Counted from the stretch's first letter, positions 25,408 to 35,369 are shown. The stretch: DNA of 64,000 nucleotides from UBA6107 sp034430175 (GCA_034430175.1 DAOUFI010000021.1:1-64000), one strand, 5' to 3'. Program-made: numbers and translations. Notes: generated by a model not told the origin, from the sequence alone.

Positions 25408-26685
25408 ATGGCTCGTAAGTTGTATTTTCTGTTCAGCGTCATCTTGATCGCGGCATTCATGCTCACTGCTTGTGGCCAAGCTGAATCGACGAAACCGGTG
25501 GTCATCACCTGGTGGCACATCTCAACCAAGGATCCTGCTCTTTCGGATTGGCAAAAGATGGCCGATGATTACATGGCCGCGCACCCCAACGTAACGATCG
25601 AGATCACAGTCCTCGAAAATGAAGCCTTCAAAACCAAACTGGCGACCGTGCTTCAATCTGGTGAAGTTCCCGATATCTTCCAGAGCTGGGGCGGTGCTGG
25701 TTTAACCGAGCAGGCCGAGGCTGGTTTGTTGAAAGACATCACCAAAGAACTCAACGCCAACGGTGGTGAGTGGAAAAACTCCTTCGCTCCGGGTGCCCTC
25801 GATGTGTTCAATGTTGATGGCAAATACTACGGTGTGCCCTGGGATATGGGTATGGTGAGCGTATGGTATAACAAAGACCTGTTCGCGCAGGCTGGTATTG
25901 CCAATCCTCCCGCCACCTGGGATGAATTCCTCGCCGATGTTCAGAAACTCAAAGACGCCGGCATCACCCCGATCGCCCTTGGCGAAAAAGACACCTGGAC
26001 CGGTATGCACATCTGGTCATATCTCGCCACCCGCATCGGTGGTAAAGACGCCTTCATGTCTGTTTACAGCGGTGAAGGTAAATGGACCGATCCGACCTTT
26101 GTTCAGGCTGGTGCCGAACTCCAGAAACTGATCGCGATGGAACCATTCCAGGAAGGTTTCCTGGGCGCGACCCACGATGAAATGCAGGCCACCTTCGGTA
26201 ATGGAAAAGCTGCAATGATCATCTGCGGACAGTGGACTCCTTCAGTGGAAGCCGCGAACAGCGCCGATGGCGTTGGTGTCAAGAACCTTGGCATGTTCAA
26301 CTTCCCGGCTGTCGCAGGCGGTAAAGGTGAAGTAACTGATGCCATGGGCGGCGGCAATGGCTTTGCCATCGGCAAGAATGCCTCCAAGGAAGCCGTCGAC
26401 TTCGCAAAATACCTGACCAGTGTCGCAAATCAGACCAAACTTGCTGCTGATGGTGTCAACATCCCTGTTGTCAAAGGCGCCGAGGTTGGTTTAACTGACC
26501 CCAATATGAAGATGGTTCAGCAGGGTTTTGCTTCTGCCAAGTACTTCCAGCTCTACTATGATCAATTCCTGCCCAGTTCAGTGGCCAGCGCCGTGAACGA
26601 TGCTGTTGCCAAACTGTACGCAGGCACCGCAACTCCGGAAGAAGTCGCAGCGGAGATTCAAGCTGCTGCTGACGCTTTGAAATAA
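25408..26685 (+). CDS. Sugar ABC transporter substrate-binding lipoprotein
   Basis: A 425-aa family 1 extracellular solute-binding protein. The N-terminus is a lipoprotein signal (MARKLYFLFSVILIAAFMLTAC) with lipobox LTAC and the lipidated cysteine at 22. The body has typical features (VITWWHISTKDP, SGEVPDIFQSW, VPWDMGMVSVWYNKDLF). It captures a sugar or oligosaccharide outside the membrane and delivers it to the two permeases downstream. AAAGGAG lies 8 bases before the ATG. No ATPase gene is present in the operon, so a shared multi-sugar ATPase (MsmK/MalK type) elsewhere is needed. Xylo-oligosaccharides are the likely ligand from the operon content. Confidence 0.92.
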   Translation: MARKLYFLFSVILIAAFMLTACGQAESTKPVVITWWHISTKDPALSDWQKMADDYMAAHPNVTIEITVLENEAFKTKLATVLQSGEVPDIFQSWGGAGLTEQAEAGLLKDITKELNANGGEWKNSFAPGALDVFNVDGKYYGVPWDMGMVSVWYNKDLFAQAGIANPPATWDEFLADVQKLKDAGITPIALGEKDTWTGMHIWSYLATRIGGKDAFMSVYSGEGKWTDPTFVQAGAELQKLIAMEPFQEGFLGATHDEMQATFGNGKAAMIICGQWTPSVEAANSADGVGVKNLGMFNFPAVAGGKGEVTDAMGGGNGFAIGKNASKEAVDFAKYLTSVANQTKLAADGVNIPVVKGAEVGLTDPNMKMVQQGFASAKYFQLYYDQFLPSSVASAVNDAVAKLYAGTATPEEVAAEIQAAADALK

Positions 26686-26700
26686 CCAAAGTTTCACTTC

Positions 26701-26738
26701 GCAGGTGTGTGGCTGGTAAAAGCCGGTCACACACCTGC
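26701..26738 (+). promoter_or_regulatory. Intercistronic hairpin after the binding-protein gene
   Basis: GCAGGTGTGTG (26701-26711) pairs perfectly with CACACACCTGC (26728-26738) and there is no U-tract. Such hairpins commonly protect the 3' end of the abundant binding-protein message and set the ratio to the permeases. Confidence 0.6.
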
Positions 26739-26851
26739 CTTAGAACGACAAGTCCTTTCACTGCATGCAATTTAAATTAAACTGACCTTGAAATCATTGT
26801 TCGGATCATTCATATCCATCCGAATATATAAAAGTGTAGAAAGAAACAACA

Positions 26852-27802
26852 ATGACCACTTTTACTTCTTTACGAAATGCTTTATCACCCGGAAAAAATG
26901 CCGGCGAGTTAAAGAAAACGAAAACTCGAGATAAATTATTTATTTTCTTATTTCTTCTGCCTGCATTACTCCTGTTTGTAACCTTTGTTGTCTATCCGAT
27001 CTTTCGTTCGGTATACTTCAGCACCTTCAAATGGACCGGATTGGGAGAAGCTACCAACAATATTGGGTTAACGAATTACACGAAAATATTCACTGACGTC
27101 ATCTTTTTGCGCGCTGTAAAAAATGTGTTGATCATTATTGTGCTTTCGTTGGCAATTCAATTGCCACTCGCGCTGATTCTGGCCGTGTTGGTCGGTAGAG
27201 ATTTGCCCGGCCGCGGAGTTTTCCGAACGATCTTCTTTCTCCCATATGTACTCTCTGAAGTTAACGCAGCCATTATGTGGTCACTGCTGTTCAATGCCAG
27301 CCCTGAACGTGGCCTGCTGAACGCGATCGTAGTCGGCCTTGGCTTTCAGCCAATCGGATGGGTGTCAGATACCAGTGTGGTCATGATTTCCATCTTTATG
27401 GTGTTAACCTGGAAATACTTTGGCTTTCACATGCTGCTCTTCCTCACCGGCTTGCAGAACATTCCCACCGAGATTGAGGAAGCTGCCAGAATGGACGGCG
27501 CCAATTCATTTCAAAATTTCTTTCACATTACGCTGCCCCTTTTGGCAGGAACGATCCGCACCTCCGTTTATATGTCGGTATTAGGATCGATCCAGCAATT
27601 CATCGTTGTCTGGGTGCTTACAGGTGGAGGCCCGATCGACGCCAGCGTAACCATGGCTACCTATATGTATAAATACGCCTTTGTACGGCACCAATTTGGA
27701 TATGGTTCCGCAGTGGCGATCATCATGTTTATCCTCTGCGTGATCTTTTCATTGATCTACCAGGCATTGACACGCAAACCCGATTATCTCAGTGGTCAAT
27801 AA
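26852..27802 (+). CDS. Sugar ABC transporter permease (MalF/UgpA-like)
   Basis: A 316-aa inner-membrane permease with six predicted hydrophobic segments, the first at about residues 30-55 (FIFLFLLPALLLFVTFVVYP). The EAA loop that contacts the ATPase is seen as EEAARMDGANSFQNFFHITLPLL. It follows the binding-protein gene after 166 bp and is followed by its partner permease 10 bp later. Substrate is inferred from the operon. Confidence 0.92.
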   Translation: MTTFTSLRNALSPGKNAGELKKTKTRDKLFIFLFLLPALLLFVTFVVYPIFRSVYFSTFKWTGLGEATNNIGLTNYTKIFTDVIFLRAVKNVLIIIVLSLAIQLPLALILAVLVGRDLPGRGVFRTIFFLPYVLSEVNAAIMWSLLFNASPERGLLNAIVVGLGFQPIGWVSDTSVVMISIFMVLTWKYFGFHMLLFLTGLQNIPTEIEEAARMDGANSFQNFFHITLPLLAGTIRTSVYMSVLGSIQQFIVVWVLTGGGPIDASVTMATYMYKYAFVRHQFGYGSAVAIIMFILCVIFSLIYQALTRKPDYLSGQ

Positions 27803-27812
27803 AGGTGCCCTT

Positions 27813-28682
27813 ATGAGAAAAATCATTTCCACTCCTCGCTGGATGCGCAAATCACTTCCCCGGACCGTTCAATACCTGATCCTGAGTATTGCTACAATCC
27901 TGATCTTTGTCCCCATCGTCATCTTGATCTTTGGAAGTCTTAAGACGACCGGACAAATGTACACACACCCCTACGATTTTCCCTACCCCGCCCACTGGGA
28001 CAACATCATATCCATACTAAAAACAGCCGATTTTTGGCTGATGATGCGAAACAGTATTATCGTAATGGTCAGCACAACTACCCTCACCGTATTGATCTGC
28101 GCGATGGTCTCATTTGTACTTGCTCGTATGGAATTTAGAGGAAAAAACTTAGTTTTCAACCTCTTTACCCTTGGGATGATGTTCCCGATTAATGTAGCAA
28201 TTTTGCCGGTCTACTTTGTATTGCTTCAAATGGAACGCCTCGGCATACACATGATCGACAATCTGGTGGCAGTCATCCTCGTGCAAACTGCTTTTCAACT
28301 TTCCACCAATATCATGATATTACGCACCTTTTTCGTTGCGGTTCCCAGGGAATTGCAGGACGCAGCTTACATCGATGGCTGCACGAATTTTGATTTTTTC
28401 TGGCAGATTATGTTGCCCTTGGTCAAACCTTCTCTGGCTGCCGTAGCCGCATTGGTAATGATCGCCAGTTGGAACGATCTTCTCGTCCCCCTGGTGGTGT
28501 TGAACAGCAACAATCTTTGGACGTTGCCGCTTGGTACCATGCAATTTCAGGGTCAATACGGACAGGACCTTGCTCTCATTTCAGCCTTTGTCGCTTTGTC
28601 CTCAATTCCAACAATCATTTTCTACTTCTTTGCTGAAAAGCAAATTGTCTCAGGCCTGACCGCCGGTGCAGTCAAGGGATGA
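27813..28682 (+). CDS. Sugar ABC transporter permease (MalG/UgpE-like)
   Basis: A 289-aa partner permease. Hydrophobic segments start at about residues 16-40 (YLILSIATILIFVPIVILIFG) and the EAA-type loop reads DAAYIDGCTNFDFFWQIMLPLV. I chose ATG 27813, preceded by AAAGGTG; a GTG at 27792 overlaps the previous gene. Together with the upstream permease it forms the channel of the importer. Confidence 0.9.
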   Translation: MRKIISTPRWMRKSLPRTVQYLILSIATILIFVPIVILIFGSLKTTGQMYTHPYDFPYPAHWDNIISILKTADFWLMMRNSIIVMVSTTTLTVLICAMVSFVLARMEFRGKNLVFNLFTLGMMFPINVAILPVYFVLLQMERLGIHMIDNLVAVILVQTAFQLSTNIMILRTFFVAVPRELQDAAYIDGCTNFDFFWQIMLPLVKPSLAAVAALVMIASWNDLLVPLVVLNSNNLWTLPLGTMQFQGQYGQDLALISAFVALSSIPTIIFYFFAEKQIVSGLTAGAVKG

Positions 28683-28725
28683 TTTGAGTGAACATTATTC
28701 TAAAGATTATTTTAAGGAGCATAGG

Positions 28726-30867
28726 ATGAACTCAAACCATCCATCAGAAATTCCATATATCAACACAGATCTTCCATTTGAAGAACGTGTCAAAGACCTG
28801 ATCAACAGGTTGACACTCGATGAAAAAGTAGGCCTGATGAGCCATCCTGCAAAGGGTGTTCCACGGCTGAACATTCCCGCCTACAACTATTGGAGTGAAG
28901 CTCTTCACGGAGTTGCGCGCAATGGACGCGCCACAGTCTTTCCACAAGCTATCGGCATGGCAGCGACCTGGGACCCTGATCTGATTCACGCGGTAGCCTC
29001 AGCAATCAGCGACGAAGGTCGAGCCAAGTATCACGAAGCGCTCAGACGCAATGGATATACTGCCCAATACCAGGGACTGCACATGTGGTCACCCAATATC
29101 AATATCTTCCGTGATCCCCGTTGGGGGCGTGGACAGGAAACCTGGGGTGAAGACCCCTTCCTTACCGGAGAAATGGCCACTGAGTTTGTACGGGGTTTAC
29201 AGGGAGACCACCCCAAATATTACAAGACTGCGGCCTGTGCCAAGCATTTCGCTGTCCATTCCGGCCCGGAAAAGGATCGTCACCATTTCAACGCGGTCGT
29301 TACCAAACGTGAACTGTATGACACCTACCTGCCCGCTTTTAAGAAGCTTGTGAATGAAGCCAATGTTGAAGCTGTAATGGGCGCCTACAACCGCACGCTG
29401 GACGAAGTCTGCTGCGCCAGTAAACTGTTGATTGAAGATATCTTGCGTGGCGAATGGCATTTTAAAGGTCACTACGTTTCAGATTGCTTCGCTCTCTCAG
29501 ATTTTCACCTCAGTCATAAAGTGACCAAAGATGCTGCCGAATCAGCTGCTCTGGCCTTGAAGCATGGCTGCGACCTGGGATGCGATCATGTGTTCGATGA
29601 AATTCCCACCGCCATTGAGCGCGGTCTGATTACCGAAAAGGACGTCGACCAGGCCTTGGAACGCTCTCTTTTATCGCGCTTCAAACTAGGCATGTTCGAT
29701 CCGTCTGACATGGTCCCCTTTGCGTCGATCCCCACCTCTGTCGTTGCCAGTAAGCAGAACCGTGAACTAGCCTACGAAGCCGCGCTGGAATCAGTTGTGC
29801 TACTCAAGAATAAAGACAACATCCTGCCCATCAAGCCTTCCACAAAGAAGATTTTCGTCACCGGACCTACTGCAACAAGCATCGAGGTATTGCTTGGGAA
29901 TTATTACGGTTTCAACGATCGCATGATCACCCTTCTCGAAGGGATCGTCGGCCGTGTTCCAGAGGGGATGGGCATGGAATACCATTCAGGCTCTCTGCTC
30001 AAACACCAGCGCGAGATCAAGAACACCTGGGCCCCAGATATGGCTCTCTCCTCCGACATAGCAATTGTTTGTTGCGGTTTGTCTTCATTCCTCGAAGGCG
30101 AGGAAGGCGAGTCACTGCTCTCATCTCAAAACGGCGATCGCGAAGATATTTCTCTGCCAGCCAGTCAGGTGAATTACATCAAGGAACTGGCCATGCAAGG
30201 CACAAAGATCGTCCTGGTACTGACCGGTGGCAGCCCGATCGCCCTCGGAGAGTTGGAAGAGATGGTAGACGCGGTGCTTTTTATCTGGTATCCCGGCATG
30301 GAAGGCGGACGGGCAGTAGCCAGTATTTTGTTTGGAGATGTCTCTCCGTCTGGCAAACTTCCAATCACCTTCCCCAAGTCGCTTGATCAATTGCCTCCGT
30401 TCGAAGATTACAGTATGAAAAACCGGACATACAGGTATATGGTCCAGGAACCACTCTTCCCCTTTGGTTTCGGATTAAGTTACAGCCAGTTCGAGTATTC
30501 TGATCTCCTGTTGAACTCGGATAAGATCGCTTCAGGTGAATCTATCAAAGTTAAAGTAAAAGTTCAGAATACTGGCAATGTACCCGCGGCTGAGGTGGTG
30601 CAATTTTACCTGAGCGATCTGCAAGCCTCCACCATTGTTCCGCTGCATCACTTGATCGGATTCAAACGGGTCAAACTGGATGCCGGTGAAAGTAAGGTGG
30701 TTGAATTGACGATCACTCCCGAAATGATGTCCTTCTTCAATGATGACGGAAAACTTACGCTCGAACCAGGCGAGTTCGCTCTCGAGATCGGTGGTTGTTC
30801 ACCTGGTGCTAGAGGTCAAAAACTCGGTGCACCAAAACCTGTCTACGCAAAATTCGTAGTAGAGTAA
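28726..30867 (+). CDS. Glycoside hydrolase family 3, probable beta-xylosidase
   Basis: A 713-aa retaining glycosidase. The N-terminal barrel contains NYWSEALHGVARNG, FRDPRWGRGQETWGEDP, KHF at 173-175 and the nucleophile D253 in YVSDCFAL; the second alpha/beta domain follows, and a C-terminal FN3-like domain starts near 610 (NTGNVPAAEVVQFYLSD). The NYWSEALHGV form is typical of xylosidase-like members. There is no signal peptide, so it acts in the cytoplasm on imported oligosaccharides. ATG 28726 has AAGGAG 6 bases upstream. Placement directly before xylA and xylB supports release of xylose; beta-glucosidase or arabinosidase side activity is possible. Confidence 0.88.
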   Translation: MNSNHPSEIPYINTDLPFEERVKDLINRLTLDEKVGLMSHPAKGVPRLNIPAYNYWSEALHGVARNGRATVFPQAIGMAATWDPDLIHAVASAISDEGRAKYHEALRRNGYTAQYQGLHMWSPNINIFRDPRWGRGQETWGEDPFLTGEMATEFVRGLQGDHPKYYKTAACAKHFAVHSGPEKDRHHFNAVVTKRELYDTYLPAFKKLVNEANVEAVMGAYNRTLDEVCCASKLLIEDILRGEWHFKGHYVSDCFALSDFHLSHKVTKDAAESAALALKHGCDLGCDHVFDEIPTAIERGLITEKDVDQALERSLLSRFKLGMFDPSDMVPFASIPTSVVASKQNRELAYEAALESVVLLKNKDNILPIKPSTKKIFVTGPTATSIEVLLGNYYGFNDRMITLLEGIVGRVPEGMGMEYHSGSLLKHQREIKNTWAPDMALSSDIAIVCCGLSSFLEGEEGESLLSSQNGDREDISLPASQVNYIKELAMQGTKIVLVLTGGSPIALGELEEMVDAVLFIWYPGMEGGRAVASILFGDVSPSGKLPITFPKSLDQLPPFEDYSMKNRTYRYMVQEPLFPFGFGLSYSQFEYSDLLLNSDKIASGESIKVKVKVQNTGNVPAAEVVQFYLSDLQASTIVPLHHLIGFKRVKLDAGESKVVELTITPEMMSFFNDDGKLTLEPGEFALEIGGCSPGARGQKLGAPKPVYAKFVVE

Positions 30868-30891
30868 ACCATTATATAAAAGGAGTCTGTA

Positions 30892-32058
30892 ATGACCAAT
30901 TATTCCCCCAAACCAGAACATAAATTTACCTTCGGGCTATGGACCGTAGCCAACCGTGGCCGTGATCCGTTCGGCGCAGAAGTTCGTGGGGTCAAGACCC
31001 CCGCCGAATTAGTCTATCTATTGAGTGAAGTCGGCGCTTACGGTGTTAACTTTCATGATAACGACCTGATCCCTATCGACGCCACCCCCTCAGAAGCTGA
31101 AGCGATCAAGAAAGATTTCCGTAAAGCTCTGAATGACACAGGGTTGGTCGTGCCAATGGCAACCACCAATCTGTTTTATGATCCCATCTTCAAAGACGGC
31201 GCGTTCACCAGCAATGACCCAAAGGTACGTGCTTATGCAATACAAAAGACGTTAAAAGCCATTGACCTGGGCGTGGAATTTGGCGCCAAGGTTTATGTCT
31301 TCTGGGGTGGTCGCGAGGGTGTCGAGACAGATGCAAGCAAGAGCGCGGTCGAAGCCATCAAACGCAACCGTGAAGCCATGAATTTCTTCTGTGAATACGC
31401 CCTTGATAACAAGTATGATCTAAAATTCGCCCTTGAAGCCAAACCAAATGAACCGCGCGGAGATATTTACAACCCAACCACCGGCCACATGCTGGCATTT
31501 ATCTCTACCCTCGATCATCCCGAAATGGTTGGCGTCAATCCCGAAGTTGCCCACGAACAAATGTCTGGTCTGAACTTCATGCACAACGTTGCTCAGGCCT
31601 GGGAAGCCGGAAAGTTATTCCATATCGATCTTAACGATCAATATCCCGGCCGCTACGATCAGGACTTGCGCTTCGGCTCACGCGATCTTAAGGCAGCTTT
31701 CTTCCTGGTGAAATTCCTGGAAGACGTCGGTTACGCAGGGTCACGCCACTTCGATGCTCATGCCTTTCGCACTGAAGACTTCGAAGGCGTTAAAGATTTC
31801 GCCCGCGGCTGTATGCGTACCTACCTGATGTTGAAGGAAAAAGCCGAACAGTGGAACAAAGATAAAGAAATCCAAGAGCTCGTCAAAGAAATCAACGCCA
31901 GCGATGGTTCGATGGAAAAATACTTTGGCAAGTATTCCGCAGACAAAGCGAAGGCACTCAAGGAACAATCCTTCGATCGCGTTGCCATCGCCGCCCGTGG
32001 ATTGAAATATGAGAGACTCGACCAGTTGACAACCGAGATAATCCTCGGAACTCGATAA
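30892..32058 (+). CDS. xylA: Xylose isomerase
   Basis: Converts D-xylose to D-xylulose in the cytoplasm. The 388-aa protein is of the shorter class I type (actinobacterial-like): FTFGLWTVANRGRDPFG at the start, VNFHDNDL with the catalytic histidine, FALEAKPNEPRGD and GVNPEVAHEQM with metal-binding residues, FHIDLNDQ and RHFDAH. AAGGAG lies before the ATG. It stands 24 bp after the GH3 gene and 14 bp before xylB, so the three are one operon. Confidence 0.96.
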   Translation: MTNYSPKPEHKFTFGLWTVANRGRDPFGAEVRGVKTPAELVYLLSEVGAYGVNFHDNDLIPIDATPSEAEAIKKDFRKALNDTGLVVPMATTNLFYDPIFKDGAFTSNDPKVRAYAIQKTLKAIDLGVEFGAKVYVFWGGREGVETDASKSAVEAIKRNREAMNFFCEYALDNKYDLKFALEAKPNEPRGDIYNPTTGHMLAFISTLDHPEMVGVNPEVAHEQMSGLNFMHNVAQAWEAGKLFHIDLNDQYPGRYDQDLRFGSRDLKAAFFLVKFLEDVGYAGSRHFDAHAFRTEDFEGVKDFARGCMRTYLMLKEKAEQWNKDKEIQELVKEINASDGSMEKYFGKYSADKAKALKEQSFDRVAIAARGLKYERLDQLTTEIILGTR

Positions 32059-32072
32059 TTCATGGAGTAACC

Positions 32073-33578
32073 ATGCCTTACTTTATCGGGATCGACGTCT
32101 CGACGACTTCCAGCAAAGCTCTGATCATCGACGAAAATGGTACGGTGATCGCTGTCGCCTCCTCGCCGCACACGCTGCAAAACCCCAAACCGTTGTGGTC
32201 GGAACAGGATCCGCGCGAATGGTGGCGGGCAGTTGCGACCAGTATCCGTGCTGTGTTACAAAAAGCCGGAATTCCTGGTGAGCAAATCAACGCGGTGGGG
32301 TTGACCGGCCAGATGCACGGTCTGGTGCTGCTTGATGCAGCCGGGCAGGTTTTGCGTCCGGCCATCCTTTGGAACGATCAGCGAACCCAGGCGCAATGTG
32401 ACGAGATCCACGCACTGATTGGCAAGCAAAAGTTCATTCAAACCACCGGAAACGTTTCACTCACAGGTTTCACCGCATCAAAGATCCTTTGGGTAAAAGA
32501 AAACGAGCCTGAGATTTTTGCCAAAGCCAGCCACGTGCTTCTACCCAAAGATTACGTTCGATTCAGACTAACCGGCGATTACGCGATGGATAAAGCTGAC
32601 GGCTCAGGTACCGTGCTTTTTGACCTGCGTAAACGTAATTGGTCGGACGATGTCCTATCGGCGCTTCAAATCCCACGCGAATGGATGCCGTCTACCTATG
32701 AAGGCCCGGAAGCAACAGGAGTTGTAAACCATGAAGCTGCTGCCGCGACCGGACTGAAAGCGGGGACACCCGTGATGGCTGGCGGTGGCGACCAGGCGGC
32801 GGGCGCAGTGGGCATGGGTGCAGTCGAACCCGGTGTGGTCGCCCTCACCCTGGGGACCAGTGGCGTCGTCTTTGCTACAACCCCCTCGGCTTTGATCGAA
32901 CCCGAAGGCAGGCTGCACGCGTTCTGCCATGCCGTTCCGGGCATGTGGCATTTCATGGGAGTCATGCTATCAGCGGCCGGCAGTTTACAGTGGTACCACG
33001 ACAAACTTGCTCCTGAGATGAGCTTTGATGACCTTACCAACGAAGCAGCTTCCATCCCGGCGGGGAGCGATGGACTGATCTTCCTGCCATATCTTTCAGG
33101 GGAACGTACCCCCCACCCCGATCCACTGGCGCGGGGAGCCTTCGTCGGGCTCACCCTTCGTCATGGACGCGCAGCCATGACGCGTGCTGTTCTGGAAGGT
33201 GTAGCATATGGCTTGAAGGATGGATTCAACCTGATTCAGAACGCCGGATTGGGTCAGATCACCCAAATCCGCGCTTCCGGAGGAGGGGTCAAGAGCCAAC
33301 TCTGGCGGCAGATCCTGGCATCAGTATTGAACGCCGAACTCGTAACTGTCAATACCACCGAAGGTGGAGCCTACGGAGCCGCGCTGCTCGCGGGAGTGGG
33401 TGCAGGGACCTGGTCAGACGCGCCAAATGCCTGTAACTTGTGTATAAAGGTCACTGGATCCACCCAGCCTGACCCGGTTCAGGTAGAAATCTATCAAAAA
33501 GCTTACCCGGTGTTTCAAGAACTATATCCAGCTCTCAAAGGCAGCTTCACAAGTTTATCCAAACTTGAGGCAACCTGA
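32073..33578 (+). CDS. xylB: Xylulokinase
   Basis: Phosphorylates D-xylulose to xylulose-5-phosphate for the pentose phosphate pathway. The 501-aa FGGY kinase has the ATP-binding start (FIGIDVSTTSSKALIIDENG), GLTGQMHGLVLLD, the catalytic-base region ILWNDQRTQ, and GGGDQAAGAVG and ASGGGVKSQLWRQI. The length is normal. It is the last gene of the xyloside operon and is followed by a strong terminator. Confidence 0.96.
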   Translation: MPYFIGIDVSTTSSKALIIDENGTVIAVASSPHTLQNPKPLWSEQDPREWWRAVATSIRAVLQKAGIPGEQINAVGLTGQMHGLVLLDAAGQVLRPAILWNDQRTQAQCDEIHALIGKQKFIQTTGNVSLTGFTASKILWVKENEPEIFAKASHVLLPKDYVRFRLTGDYAMDKADGSGTVLFDLRKRNWSDDVLSALQIPREWMPSTYEGPEATGVVNHEAAAATGLKAGTPVMAGGGDQAAGAVGMGAVEPGVVALTLGTSGVVFATTPSALIEPEGRLHAFCHAVPGMWHFMGVMLSAAGSLQWYHDKLAPEMSFDDLTNEAASIPAGSDGLIFLPYLSGERTPHPDPLARGAFVGLTLRHGRAAMTRAVLEGVAYGLKDGFNLIQNAGLGQITQIRASGGGVKSQLWRQILASVLNAELVTVNTTEGGAYGAALLAGVGAGTWSDAPNACNLCIKVTGSTQPDPVQVEIYQKAYPVFQELYPALKGSFTSLSKLEAT

Positions 33579-33616
33579 TAATTGTTCCCCTCTTGTTAGG
33601 CATCTCTTCTCTCCTC

Positions 33617-33642
33617 AAAATCCGTCCGAAAGGACGGATTTT
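33617..33642 (+). terminator. Intrinsic terminator of the xyloside operon
   Basis: AAAATCCGTCC (33617-33627) and GGACGGATTTT (33632-33642) form a perfect 11-bp stem with a GAAA tetraloop, followed by TTTGAACT-like sequence. Confidence 0.85.
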
Positions 33643-33675
33643 GAACTCATAGAGGAATATTCCGGGCAGTTTATT

Positions 33676-33703
33676 TTGAGAATACTTTGATATGGTCTAA
33701 AAT
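33676..33703 (+). promoter_or_regulatory. Candidate promoter of the serine hydrolase gene
   Basis: TTGAGA (33676-33681), 16-bp spacer, TAAAAT (33698-33703). The transcription start would fall within a few bases of ATG 33712, and no Shine-Dalgarno sequence is present, so the message may be leaderless. Confidence 0.4.
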
Positions 33704-33711
33704 GAATTAAT

Positions 33712-34743
33712 ATGGACAAACAGCTTGACCAGGTAATCAATACAATAAACAAAACCGCTTTTGCCACCAATTTCTCAGGTGTGGTCTCAATTTTCAAAGA
33801 CTCCAGAGCCATTTTACACAAAGCCTTTGGCTACCGGGATATCAAGAACCAGCTTCTCAATCAGACAGATACTGTGTTCGGCACCGCCTCGGGGACAAAG
33901 CTCTTCACTGCTCTGGGGATTGGAGCGCTGATCGACCTCGGTGAATTAACACTGGATACGACAGTTGGCGATATTTCACAGGAGTATCGCGGGTTCATAA
34001 ACGAACGCGCCACCATCCAACAACTGCTATCGCACACCTCGGGGATTTTCGATTACTATGATGAGGAAATTGATCGGGATTTCGACAACTTCAAAACAGA
34101 GATCCCTTGGTGCGAACTGGAAACTCCAAAAGATTATTGGCCAATCTTCAAAGATAAAAAGATGAAATTCAAACCAGGAGAACGGTTCTCATATTCCAAT
34201 GGCGGATTTGTCTTCCTGGGAATGATCATCGAAAAAATCAGTGGTCTGCTTTACCGCGACTTTATTAGTGAAACCGTGTTGAAGCCCGCTGGAATGACCC
34301 ATTCGGGCTTCTTTGCTGGGAACGACCTGCCAAGAAACACCGCCATAGGATATTTGGAAGACCGCAGCCGCACAAACATTTTCCAGTTGCCCATTCGGGG
34401 AGCTGGCGATGGTGGCATGTATACCACCAGCGGTGATCTTTATTCATTCTGGCAATCCCTCTTCTCATATCAAATCATTTCGCGAAATTTACTCGGTGAA
34501 TATCTGAAAACTCAATGGAAATTCGATGAGAGACGCGGTTACGGCTTGGGAATCTATATACGGCTCGATGACAGCATGTTTTTTATCGTAGGTGGAGATG
34601 CCGGCGTTGGTTTTGACTCAAGATATTTACCTGGACAAAGAATAACAGTCAACATCTTATCAAACATTACTAATGGTGAAGAGGAAATAAGAAACACGAT
34701 TATGGAATCAATGGATGATGTTCTGAAAGGGAATTTAAGATGA
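33712..34743 (+). CDS. Serine hydrolase, beta-lactamase class C/AmpH-like fold
   Basis: A 343-aa penicillin-binding-protein-like hydrolase. The SxxK motif is S60-G-T-K63, the second motif Y161-S-N163, and QQLLSHTSGIFDY is the usual helix after the active site. There is no signal peptide, so it is probably cytoplasmic and unlikely to be a drug-resistance lactamase; esterase or peptidase activity is more plausible. It overlaps the next gene by ATGA, so the two are co-translated. No ribosome-binding site is seen. Confidence 0.85.
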   Translation: MDKQLDQVINTINKTAFATNFSGVVSIFKDSRAILHKAFGYRDIKNQLLNQTDTVFGTASGTKLFTALGIGALIDLGELTLDTTVGDISQEYRGFINERATIQQLLSHTSGIFDYYDEEIDRDFDNFKTEIPWCELETPKDYWPIFKDKKMKFKPGERFSYSNGGFVFLGMIIEKISGLLYRDFISETVLKPAGMTHSGFFAGNDLPRNTAIGYLEDRSRTNIFQLPIRGAGDGGMYTTSGDLYSFWQSLFSYQIISRNLLGEYLKTQWKFDERRGYGLGIYIRLDDSMFFIVGGDAGVGFDSRYLPGQRITVNILSNITNGEEEIRNTIMESMDDVLKGNLR

Positions 34744-35177
34744 AAAAAGTGTCTGAAGAAAAGAAGGCGTTTATCGATAAATTTCTCTCTGCTCCATTGA
34801 TCGCGCGCATGGCAACCGCAGATCCAAAGGGCCGTCCCCATGTTGTGCCAGTGTGGTTTGGTTGGGATGGGAATTCCCTGTGGATCAGTTCCTTTGCCAA
34901 TACACGGAAAATGGGAGAGTTAAAAACTAACCCCTTCCTCTCGGTGGTGATCGATGTCGCTGAAGTAAATGGCGCGAATAATGCGGTCGTATTCGAAGGC
35001 AAATGTGAGTTGATCACTGAGCCGCGCTCCCTCGTGGAACAAAAATCAACCTGGATCTATACGCGCTACTTGGGAGAAAAGGGCGTTCTTGCGAAGGATC
35101 CTCAAAGCTGGATTCATGATCCACTCAACACGATCATAAAGCTCACCCCCGAAGATACTTTCGTCTGGCAGATGTGA
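34740..35177 (+). CDS. Pyridoxamine 5'-phosphate oxidase-like FMN/F420 split-barrel protein
   Basis: A 145-aa split-barrel protein (IARMATADPKGRPHVVPVWFGWDG, then TRKMGELKTNPFLSVVID), the fold that binds FMN, F420 or heme. It overlaps the serine hydrolase gene by 4 bp. The short size and pattern match the general PNPOx-like group rather than pyridoxine oxidase PdxH. Substrate unknown; it may be a flavin reductase. Confidence 0.85.
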   Translation: MKKVSEEKKAFIDKFLSAPLIARMATADPKGRPHVVPVWFGWDGNSLWISSFANTRKMGELKTNPFLSVVIDVAEVNGANNAVVFEGKCELITEPRSLVEQKSTWIYTRYLGEKGVLAKDPQSWIHDPLNTIIKLTPEDTFVWQM

Positions 35178-35267
35178 CCTGTTGAGAAATAGTCCTAATC
35201 TCTCAGGATTGCTAATTAAATGAAGGAATTTCCTTTCGAGATACTTACATTTGTCAGAACGCAAAAG

Positions 35268-35295
35268 CTGACCAGGCGCGAAAACCGATTATAAT
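35268..35295 (+). promoter_or_regulatory. Candidate promoter of the cysCDN operon
   Basis: TATAAT (35290-35295) is a perfect -10 box, with CTGACC (35268-35273) as a weak -35 at 16-bp spacing. It lies 75 bp before the cysC start. Confidence 0.45.
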
Positions 35296-35369
35296 GTGAG
35301 TTGGTTCTCCCAGACCATGGTGAACTTATCTTGTTTGGAAGGCGCGGTTTTCACCGATTTTCACTATAA

